Assembly: GCA_035518715.1 (NCBI GenBank)
Contig: DATIXJ010000023.1
Location: forward strand, 1-5,253
Reading direction: 5' to 3'
Origin: DATIXJ01 sp035518715
GTDB taxonomy: Bacteria > Bacteroidota > Ignavibacteria > UBA10030 > SZUA-254
DNA length: 5,253 bases
The translations under genes and the position numbers were made by a program. The notes beneath the pieces are model-generated. The model did no database searches. It had not been told where the DNA came from and was given only the letters and a program-made list of their open reading frames with translations. Position 1 is the first letter of the stretch; every line of letters starts with the position of its first letter. Of the stretch, positions 1 through 5,253 are shown one piece after another.

Positions 1-1361
1 ATCTCTCCGACCAGCGCGATATCATCGGGAAGGATGCCGCTGCGCATTTCATTGCCGAGGATGTTGCAGAGAAGCCGGCGGAAATATTCATGACGCGGGT
101 AGGAGAGGAAACTCCGCGAATCCGTCAGCATGCCGACAAACTGGCTCAGGAGTCCCATGTTCGAGAGAGCGTCCATCTGCTTTCTCATGCCGTCGGCCTG
201 ATCGAGGAACCACCAGGCAGACCCGTACTGAAGCTTGCCCGCAGCGGATCCGTCCTGAAAATTGCCGATCATCGTGGCAAAGAGCTCGTTGTCGCGCGGG
301 TTCAGATTGTACAGGATCGTTTTCGCCAGCCGGTTTTCCTTGTCAAGCCGGTCGAGAAATTTTTCCAGCGGCCGCGCCATCTCGAAGTCACCGATCGAAT
401 CATACCCCGTATCGGGCCCGAGAGTTTTCATCATCCGGGTGTTCGTATTCCTGAGCGCACCCAGATGATATTGCTGAACCCATTGTTTTTCCGCATCGAG
501 AAGAGCGAAATCAAAGAGCAAGGCGGATTTCATTTTCAGCACTCCAGCGCGGTCGAGACGGTTTCCGCGGAGGAGCTGCTCGAAGAGCGCCCTGATCTCG
601 GGTTCCGTATACTCTTCGGCATAGACCGTTTCCAGTCCGTGATCCGAGAGACGGCATCCGTTCTCATGGAAGTAATCGTGGCGGTTCTTGATCGCCGCGA
701 GATAATCGGCATAGGTCCGCACTTCGATGCCGGAAGTCTTTGCGATCAGCTTGGCATATTCCAGAAAGGTTACCGGATTCTCGACTGCCATCGCCTTGTC
801 CGGACGAAAGGCCGGGACCATCACGGTCTTTGCGTTGAGGTCCGCCCTCATCGTCCGGTGATACTCCAGTGAATCGGCGGGATCATCGGTCGTGCAGACA
901 ACTTCGACGTTCATTTGCCGCAGAATACCCTGTGTCGTAAAGTCCGGCGTGGCGAGCTTCTTATTGCATTCATCCCAAATGCTTCGGGCAGTCGTCGGGT
1001 CGAGCAGACGGTCATCTATCCCGAACGGGCGTTTCAATTCGAGGTGCGTCCAATGGAAGAGCGGGTTGCGGAGCGTTTTCGGAACGGTTTCGGCCCATTT
1101 GGCAAATTTCTCCCAATCCGATCCCTTGCCGGTGATGTAGTATTCATCGACGCCGCAGGTACGCATTGCCCGCCACTTGTAGTGATCACCGTATAACCAG
1201 ATCTGTGTGAGATTTTCGAACTGCCGGTTCTCTGCGATATCCTTCGGTGAAAGATGGCAATGATAATCGATGATCGGGAGCGCCGCGGCATAATCGAAAT
1301 AGAGCGATCTCGCGCGGTCGGTTTCGAGAAGAAAATCCTCATGGAGGAATGGTTTTTTCAT
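1..1361 (-). CDS. uxaC: Glucuronate/galacturonate isomerase UxaC (3' end cut off by window edge)
   Basis: UxaC is a cytoplasmic enzyme of the amidohydrolase superfamily that interconverts D-galacturonate with D-tagaturonate and D-glucuronate with D-fructuronate, the first step of the hexuronate isomerase pathway. Translating the minus strand from the ATG at 1361-1359 gives 453 uninterrupted codons to the window edge, with no stop. Family members are about 465-470 residues, so only some 12-17 C-terminal residues are missing. Visible family motifs are the metal-binding DYHCHLSPKDIAENRQF (residues 32-48, with H34 and H36 as likely ligands), TTDDP (157-161), QYHLGALRNTNTRM (297-310), YGSAWWF (379-385) and GMLTDSRSFLSYPRHEYFRR (410-429), where D414 is the probable strand-8 aspartate. 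The start is supported by a GGAGA ribosome binding site seven bases upstream and by the usual family N terminus (MKKPFLHEDFLL). It is the last gene seen of the pectin operon. No frameshift or missing motif was noted, and the identification is secure. Confidence 0.97.
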   Translation of the reverse strand, partial: MKKPFLHEDFLLETDRARSLYFDYAAALPIIDYHCHLSPKDIAENRQFENLTQIWLYGDHYKWRAMRTCGVDEYYITGKGSDWEKFAKWAETVPKTLRNPLFHWTHLELKRPFGIDDRLLDPTTARSIWDECNKKLATPDFTTQGILRQMNVEVVCTTDDPADSLEYHRTMRADLNAKTVMVPAFRPDKAMAVENPVTFLEYAKLIAKTSGIEVRTYADYLAAIKNRHDYFHENGCRLSDHGLETVYAEEYTEPEIRALFEQLLRGNRLDRAGVLKMKSALLFDFALLDAEKQWVQQYHLGALRNTNTRMMKTLGPDTGYDSIGDFEMARPLEKFLDRLDKENRLAKTILYNLNPRDNELFATMIGNFQDGSAAGKLQYGSAWWFLDQADGMRKQMDALSNMGLLSQFVGMLTDSRSFLSYPRHEYFRRLLCNILGNEMRSGILPDDIALVGE

Positions 1362-1368
1362 GATCTGT

Positions 1369-1373
1369 TCTCC
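1369..1373 (-). promoter_or_regulatory. Ribosome binding site of uxaC
   Basis: The minus strand reads GGAGA here, with a seven-base spacer to the ATG at 1361-1359, a standard Shine-Dalgarno arrangement. It lies in the 52-base gap (1362-1413) after the pectinesterase stop codon. I see no hairpin followed by a T run in that gap, so there is no sign of a terminator. Two other ATGs in the gap (1411-1409 and 1390-1388) are out of frame with uxaC. The site therefore decides the uxaC start and supports co-transcription with the upstream genes. Confidence 0.75.
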
Positions 1374-1413
1374 GAAAATACGCAACTCATCAGATACTGT
1401 TCACAGCTCATGG

Positions 1414-2679
1414 TCATTTCCCGGTGGAAAATGTCCATGTCTCACCGGTAACTTTTCCGGTTTTCCGCACTTCATCGACGCGCCACGCGTACGTAGTCCC
1501 CGGTGTGAGACCGCTGACATTCATCGAGGCGCCTGATGGTGTTCCTTTCAATTTCAGATCACCGACCGAACCGAAATATACCTCGTGGGAAACGGCATCC
1601 CGTCCCGGAATCCACGAGAGCGCGACATGGCTCACGTTACGGACATGCGAATTATTGTGCGGTACAGGTTGAAACGCAAACGGGAGGATTGACGGCATCG
1701 AGTCTTCCGGATTCCACATGTGGTCAAATGTCCATGCCGCGGTGATCTGTTCCGGTGAGGGGGATCCTTCAGCGCGTTCAAGATTATTCCGGAACCAGGA
1801 GAAATCCCCGCCATCCCGGTGGCAGTCGTAGAAATAATGCCGATCGCCCCAGGTCCATTCTCTCGGACTTGATGGCGGCCGATAAAACGGTCGGTCGGCC
1901 ATGTTCTTTGAAAATCTGCAATTCAACAAATAGATCTGCCCGTCGAGATGATTTCTCCCGAGCGGAAATCCCGGTACGCCGTCGAAATATGATTCCGTAA
2001 TCACAAACTTCTGATTCTTGTTCTTGCTGCCGTCATGCCATATACTGGCACTGGGACGGTTGTGCCCGTAAAATGTCGAGTTTCGAATATAGCACCAGCC
2101 GCGCGGACAAACGAAATCGACCCAGCCCTCGAAGATGCAGTCGGCATGGTAGTACATCCCAGTATCCTTGTTCCAGAGACTGAGGGCGTCTCCGCCGTCG
2201 GAAGCGACTTTACAATGAAGAAGCATGATGCGTGTTCCCGCACCGCGGATCGCAAACTGATGCTTGTTGAACACATCAAACTTCCATCCATAATTGTTGT
2301 ACACCGTCAGGTTGGCCAGCGTGATGTCTGTTGTTCCGGTATCGATATTCACCACACCCGCGCCCCAATCGCTGCCGTGATGATTGTTCGTCCAGTTTTC
2401 ACGAAGCTCGGCGAATTCAATCCGCGTACTATCACGGTCCTCGCCGACAAGTGTGAGGTAGCTTTTTTGGATGAAGATCTTTTCCGGATACAATCCATTA
2501 TGAATCAGAATCATGACGGGTGAATATTTTTCCGGTTTTGCAGCATCGATTGCCTTTTGGATGGATGTAAAATCTCCATCACCGTTGAGCGAAACAGTTA
2601 TGCGTGTATACCCCGAGATCCCATACCATGTGGAGAGGATCGAGAGCAGAACGATCCATATGATCCGACGAAGGTTCAT
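1414..2679 (-). CDS. Exported divergent pectinesterase (CE8-like) with C-terminal fibronectin III-like domain
   Basis: Pectinesterases hydrolyse methyl esters of homogalacturonan, releasing methanol and exposing carboxylates for lyases. The 421-residue product starts with a signal peptide (NLRR, then a hydrophobic run to about residue 22) without a lipobox cysteine. A right-handed beta-helix pectinesterase domain spans about residues 27-335, opening with the family-typical GDGDFTSIQKAID (33-45). Aligned with plant pectin methylesterase, Q141 (in HQFAIR) matches the first glutamine, D164 the acid/base aspartate, D188 (in EGWVDF) the nucleophile and R242 (in PLGR) the catalytic arginine. The second glutamine (QDTL in the classical motif) is G163, and LGRPW has become LGRNH. 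Residues about 346-421 form a fibronectin III-like domain (ALSWIPG, HEVYFG, LTPGTTYAWRVDEV, TWTFSTG). No T9SS sorting domain is present. The ATG overlaps the lyase stop, implying translational coupling. Fold and family are clear; substrate specificity is inferred. Confidence 0.9.
   Translation of the reverse strand: MNLRRIIWIVLLSILSTWYGISGYTRITVSLNGDGDFTSIQKAIDAAKPEKYSPVMILIHNGLYPEKIFIQKSYLTLVGEDRDSTRIEFAELRENWTNNHHGSDWGAGVVNIDTGTTDITLANLTVYNNYGWKFDVFNKHQFAIRGAGTRIMLLHCKVASDGGDALSLWNKDTGMYYHADCIFEGWVDFVCPRGWCYIRNSTFYGHNRPSASIWHDGSKNKNQKFVITESYFDGVPGFPLGRNHLDGQIYLLNCRFSKNMADRPFYRPPSSPREWTWGDRHYFYDCHRDGGDFSWFRNNLERAEGSPSPEQITAAWTFDHMWNPEDSMPSILPFAFQPVPHNNSHVRNVSHVALSWIPGRDAVSHEVYFGSVGDLKLKGTPSGASMNVSGLTPGTTYAWRVDEVRKTGKVTGETWTFSTGK
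1417..1644 (-). other. Fibronectin III-like domain at the C terminus of the pectinesterase
   Basis: Residues about 346-421 carry the hallmarks of the fibronectin III-like modules that follow many bacterial polysaccharide enzymes: ALSWIPG near the first strands, VYFGS, then LTPGTTYAWRVDEV and a terminal WTFSTG. The domain stops exactly at the stop codon. Such modules act as spacers or weak carbohydrate contacts; no specific role can be read from the sequence. Nothing here resembles a T9SS sorting domain. Confidence 0.75.
2613..2679 (-). other. Signal peptide of the pectinesterase
   Basis: The first 22 or so residues have a short basic n-region (two arginines at 4-5), a hydrophobic core (IIWIVLLSIL, 6-15) and small residues around 20-23 (G-I-S-G) suited to signal peptidase I. 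There is no cysteine in this region, so lipoprotein processing is unlikely. The exact cleavage site is uncertain by a few residues. This indicates Sec export to at least the periplasm. Confidence 0.75.
2676..2679 (-). other. ATGA stop/start overlap between pectate lyase and pectinesterase
   Basis: The lyase ends ATG AAA TGA and the pectinesterase begins at the ATG that shares this TGA, giving a four-base ATGA overlap. Only a weak purine-rich stretch (GAAGAAG, in lyase codons) lies upstream at a distance that is long for a Shine-Dalgarno site. Termination-reinitiation by the same ribosome is therefore the likely way the esterase is translated. Confidence 0.85.
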
Positions 2680-5253
2680 TTCATCAATATCATCTTCTTC
2701 ATTTCCGAATGCGATCCCGCCACGAGGCGGCAGAAATAGACGCCGCTCTCAAATCCCGCGGCCTGCCAGGTCCGGTCGTATATTCCGGCACTCATGTTTT
2801 CATCAACGAGGACTGCGACTTCCCGTCCGAGCACATCATATACTGCAAGATAGACGTGCGAGGGTGAGGGAATTTCAAACTGAATCCGCGTCGAAGGATT
2901 GAACGGATTCGGAAAATTCTGCACGAGGGCTAACGTTTTCGGGATCTCCTGCGGACGAATCGAGACAAGCCCCGACGGCGGTCCCGGAGGCATCTCACCC
3001 GGAAACGCCGATATCCGGATGGTTCTTCCGGCAGCAACTGAACCCGGGGGCATACCAAGGATAAGCGATCCTGCCTGACCGACCTTCACCCAATACCCTT
3101 TTCCGGGAACCAGCGTATCAGAAATCCTGTACCCGGCATTGTAGCCGAAGAACCTGCTGGTCACCAGACCCGGCGGCAGGGTGATAATGGATTGAGCCGT
3201 AATCGTATCGCTCACTGTTCCGATGAGATTCCAGCCGCTTACGACTGAAAGCGTTTCTGCCGAAACCGGCGGTCCGGTCAGATTCACCGTATCGGCAGTC
3301 GGAAACTTGACCCAGTAGCCGATTCCGGGAAAGAGTGTGTCCTCAATAACGTATGAAGTCTCATACCGGAATGCGACGCTGATTGCCTGCGGAAAAAGTG
3401 CAGATTTCCTGCCGTCGCGGACATTGGCGGGAAGCGAAAGAAGGTTCCAACCCGAAGCGAACGGCATGGGATACAGAGTTTGCGCGAATGTCGCGCCGAT
3501 CGAGAGATTTCGGGTTATCACCACCGTGAGAGGATTTGTTGAGCCGGCCGCGTCACCATTCCAATTCACGAAATGGTACCCCGGGGCAGGATTGGCAGTA
3601 AGTTGAACGGAGCTCCCGCTGTCGTACATCGCCTGGACCGGCACGACTCCGATTGACCCGCTGTCCGCGGGAAGTATTGCCAGAGAGTACCTGTTGATCG
3701 CAAAGGTGACGAGAAGTGAATGATTCGACTGAACCGCGTGAAAAGTATAACCGGCAGGATTTCCGACATACGAGCCGTCGACAACGACGCTGTCGACATG
3801 ATAGCCCTGGTTTGGATGGAAGCCGATTGTCGTATCGAAACCGTAGTTCACCGATAATGCCCCTGAAGGTGAAGCCGTACCGTTGGAGCCAAACGTTACG
3901 GAAATCGTATAGGAATTAATCTGAAACGTCGCGCTGATGGTGTGTGAGCTTCCGACCGATGTGAATGTGTACGTGGTCAGAGCACCCATCGGCGTCCCAT
4001 CAACAAGGACGTTCAAGATGTGATAGCCGGTCGAAGGGTTAATCGTGAACACCGCGCTGTCACCCGAATTCACGGAGACATAACCGCTCGGTGAAATTGT
4101 CCCTCCCGTGCCGGCGCTGGTGATCACCGTGTAAATCCAGGGACCTGTCCCCGTTTCGAATGCGCCGAGGTCCGGAGCGCTTCCCATATACGGCAGTCCG
4201 ACATTCTGACCGGCATCGATCATCTGGCTTCCGGGTGCCAGACGGAGAAAGCCGTTTGTCGGAATGCTCCAGTCGGAATTTCGAGCAGCTGTCGCAAGAG
4301 AGGTGTCCAGACTCACAAAATCCGATGCGGAGACGGAAAACAGCTGCCAGCTGTTGAACGCAACGAGCGCATTCGCTTCGAGAGAAACCGATCCGGAATA
4401 TTGCACATTATTGATCAGCGTATCCTGTCCGGTCGTCGGAACTTCGGGGAATGAAAAATTCTTGGCTTGATTTCTGAAGGCAGTGCAATTATAGAGTGCG
4501 CATCCTGCCGTATTGTGATTCTGATCGAATCCTTTCGACTTGTTATCGAATGCCACGCATCGGGTGAGGATGTGGGATGCCGGGATGTAATTTCCTCCGA
4601 CTTTGAATCCGTTGCCGTTGCCCGCAAAGGCCAGGTCTCCCCAGAGATTGTACCCGTTATGGAACGACCAGCAGGAGTCAAAGAGCACACGATATTGTCC
4701 TTCATAGAGGTCGTAGCCGTCGTCAGAGTTGTTCCAGGCACGGCATCCGTGAAATTCATTCCCGGGGCCGATATCCAGTTTTGCATCAAATCCGTCGGCA
4801 TTTCCGCCGTGAGTCAGGGAATCGTAATTCAGGAATGAATCGCTGTTGATGGTAATATTGTAGGAACCGCCGCCGCTGATCTGAAGCCCGGTGTCCTTGT
4901 TCCCGTAAATGACACAGTCTTCAACGATGTTGTGTGCTCCGGTGATGTATATGCCGTTGTCTCCCGCAGACCGGACGACAAGCCCCTTGAGGTACCAGTA
5001 ATTTTGTGAAAGATAGAACCCGCGGGACGATGACGAATATGTCTCGAGGGAAAAATCGACGATCGGGTGTTCTCCGGGATATGCCCAGAGATTGATCATC
5101 GATCCCGCCAAGCCGCTCTTGTTGGGACGGAGCGTCCCCGCATTGAGGTAGATCCCGTCCCGCAGATAAATGGTTCCGCCGACGGGAACAACGCTCATCG
5201 CCTTCGAGATGGTAGCGTACGGACTGCCGATACTGCCGTCGTTGAGATCGCTT
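2676..5253 (-). CDS. Secreted pectate lyase, family PL9, with InlB-like and GW-type repeats and a T9SS sorting domain (5' end cut off by window edge)
   Basis: PL9 enzymes cleave polygalacturonate by calcium-dependent beta-elimination. The frame is open to the window edge: 18 in-frame codons precede the ATG at 5198 and already encode the family-typical DLNDGSIGSPYATISKA, so that ATG is internal and the true start with its signal peptide lies outside. Numbering from this internal Met, residues 1-350 form the right-handed beta-helix lyase domain. D135 (NADGF), D159, D160 and D163 (NNSDDGYDLY) and K199 (GNGFKVGG) have exactly the spacing of the four calcium aspartates (209, 233, 234, 237) and catalytic Lys273 that I recall for Dickeya (Erwinia) Pel9A, a constant offset of 74. 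The closing APDLGAFE (341-348) is also typical. Three InlB-B-like repeats follow (about 356-571), then two GWNL...GYWVK repeats (583-705), a proline/glycine-rich linker (about 733-743) and a T9SS sorting domain (about 755-840). It is the first gene of the operon visible here and should be extracellular or surface-bound. Lyase identity is secure. Confidence 0.95.
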   Translation of the reverse strand, partial: SDLNDGSIGSPYATISKAMSVVPVGGTIYLRDGIYLNAGTLRPNKSGLAGSMINLWAYPGEHPIVDFSLETYSSSSRGFYLSQNYWYLKGLVVRSAGDNGIYITGAHNIVEDCVIYGNKDTGLQISGGGSYNITINSDSFLNYDSLTHGGNADGFDAKLDIGPGNEFHGCRAWNNSDDGYDLYEGQYRVLFDSCWSFHNGYNLWGDLAFAGNGNGFKVGGNYIPASHILTRCVAFDNKSKGFDQNHNTAGCALYNCTAFRNQAKNFSFPEVPTTGQDTLINNVQYSGSVSLEANALVAFNSWQLFSVSASDFVSLDTSLATAARNSDWSIPTNGFLRLAPGSQMIDAGQNVGLPYMGSAPDLGAFETGTGPWIYTVITSAGTGGTISPSGYVSVNSGDSAVFTINPSTGYHILNVLVDGTPMGALTTYTFTSVGSSHTISATFQINSYTISVTFGSNGTASPSGALSVNYGFDTTIGFHPNQGYHVDSVVVDGSYVGNPAGYTFHAVQSNHSLLVTFAINRYSLAILPADSGSIGVVPVQAMYDSGSSVQLTANPAPGYHFVNWNGDAAGSTNPLTVVITRNLSIGATFAQTLYPMPFASGWNLLSLPANVRDGRKSALFPQAISVAFRYETSYVIEDTLFPGIGYWVKFPTADTVNLTGPPVSAETLSVVSGWNLIGTVSDTITAQSIITLPPGLVTSRFFGYNAGYRISDTLVPGKGYWVKVGQAGSLILGMPPGSVAAGRTIRISAFPGEMPPGPPSGLVSIRPQEIPKTLALVQNFPNPFNPSTRIQFEIPSPSHVYLAVYDVLGREVAVLVDENMSAGIYDRTWQAAGFESGVYFCRLVAGSHSEMKKMILMK
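2679..2936 (-). other. T9SS C-terminal sorting domain of the pectate lyase
   Basis: The last 86 or so residues (755-840) form a type A T9SS sorting domain: NFPNPFNPSTRIQFEIP (761-777), then YDVLGREVAVLV (787-798), MSAGIYDRTW (802-811), SGVYFCRL (818-825) and a basic C-terminal stretch KKMILMK. In known systems this domain guides folded cargo through the outer membrane and is usually removed, with the cargo either released or attached to surface polysaccharide. It implies that the host encodes the PorV/PorU/SprA-type machinery elsewhere. Confidence 0.88.
3084..3452 (-). repeat. Two GWNL...GYWVK repeats in the pectate lyase
   Basis: Two units of 49 and 51 residues (583-631 and 655-705, numbered from the Met codon at 5198) share the frame SGWNL[LI], an aromatic middle ([RG]Y..[SG]Y.I.DTL) and PG.GYWVK. 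Similar GWNL/GYWVK units occur just ahead of sorting domains in secreted proteins of Ignavibacteria-like bacteria, as far as I recall. I do not know a function for them. The conserved tryptophans and tyrosines would suit a small beta module, possibly for binding glycans, but this is inference. Confidence 0.75.
3486..4133 (-). repeat. Three tandem InlB-B-like beta repeats in the pectate lyase
   Basis: Three units of about 70 residues follow the lyase domain: residues 356-425, 430-499 and 504-571 (numbered from the Met codon at 5198). Each starts with Y-[TS]-[ILV] plus a G-rich turn (GTISPSG, GTASPSG, GSIGVVP), continues with a glycine-tyrosine-histidine core (GYHILNVLVDG, GYHVDSVVVDG, GYHFVNWNGD) and ends in [IL]-x-[AV]-TF. 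This is the pattern of divergent InlB B-repeat/bacterial repeat modules, which are common in surface proteins. The first two units are closer to each other than to the third. They are diverged at the DNA level and probably form a stalk or spacer. Confidence 0.85.

Noticed and set aside
90..872. Long plus-strand open frame of 260 codons
   Set aside because: It lies wholly opposite uxaC, with its codons in exact register with the uxaC codons, which commonly leaves long antisense frames in GC-rich codon usage. The translation shows no recognisable domain, whereas the minus strand matches UxaC throughout.
1362..1413. Possible terminator or separate promoter between the pectinesterase and uxaC
   Set aside because: The 52-base gap shows no inverted repeat with a T run and no convincing -35/-10 pair; only a ribosome binding site is supported.
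2035..2523. Plus-strand open frame of 162 codons
   Set aside because: It lies opposite the pectinesterase catalytic region, has no family resemblance and shows no ribosome binding site of note; it is an antisense shadow.
2513..2902. Plus-strand open frame spanning the lyase/esterase junction
   Set aside because: It is antisense to the sorting domain and the signal peptide of two well-supported genes; its arginine- and proline-rich translation is typical of a noncoding frame.
3486..4133. DNA-level tandem repeat or recent duplication
   Set aside because: The three units match only at protein level; their nucleotide sequences are well diverged, so there is no sign of recent amplification.
4467..4838. 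Plus-strand open frame of 123 codons opposite the lyase active site
   Set aside because: The opposite strand encodes the conserved PL9 calcium site and catalytic lysine; the plus-strand product has no recognisable features.
2676..5253. Polygalacturonase (GH28) as an alternative identity for the beta-helix protein
   Set aside because: The GH28 catalytic motifs (NTD, G-DD, GHG, RIK) are not seen, while the PL9 aspartate/lysine pattern is complete.

Overview
The window holds three genes, all on the minus strand and packed nearly end to end, so transcription runs from high to low coordinates. In transcription order they are a multidomain secreted pectate lyase of polysaccharide lyase family 9 (2676-5253, its start lies beyond the right edge), a divergent exported pectinesterase of the carbohydrate esterase family 8 type (1414-2679), and glucuronate/galacturonate isomerase UxaC (1-1361, its last few residues lie beyond the left edge). 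The first two genes overlap by four bases (ATGA). The last two are 52 bases apart, with a clear ribosome binding site in the gap. No convincing gene was found on the plus strand, and no tRNA, rRNA, CRISPR array, insertion sequence or terminator was found.

Organism. The lyase ends in a type IX secretion (T9SS) C-terminal sorting domain with the NFPNPFNPST signature, a following YDVLGREV stretch, a SGVYFCRL stretch and a basic end (MKKMILMK). This form is common in Ignavibacteria and related lineages of the Bacteroidota/Chlorobiota group, and it also occurs in several deep candidate phyla (Calditrichota, Marinimicrobia-like). By eye the base composition is slightly above half GC. A free-living polysaccharide degrader of the Ignavibacteria type is the best guess; genus or species cannot be given.

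How the genes work together. Together they form a small pectin-use operon. The lyase is probably exported by T9SS and cuts demethylated homogalacturonan outside the cell or on its surface. The pectinesterase removes methyl esters. It has a signal peptide but no T9SS sorting domain, so it may act in the periplasm. UxaC is cytoplasmic and isomerises D-galacturonate to D-tagaturonate (or D-glucuronate to D-fructuronate). A lyase yields unsaturated uronates that normally enter through the KduI/KduD branch rather than UxaC. The presence of UxaC therefore suggests that a hydrolase releasing saturated galacturonate is encoded nearby, outside the window.

The most unusual points are the long C-terminal tail of the lyase (three InlB-B-like repeats, two GWNL...GYWVK repeats, then the sorting domain), the altered active-site motifs of the pectinesterase, and the apparent difference in export route between two translationally coupled enzymes. 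I found no evidence of an undescribed type of system; this is a recognisable catabolic operon with some unusual protein architecture.
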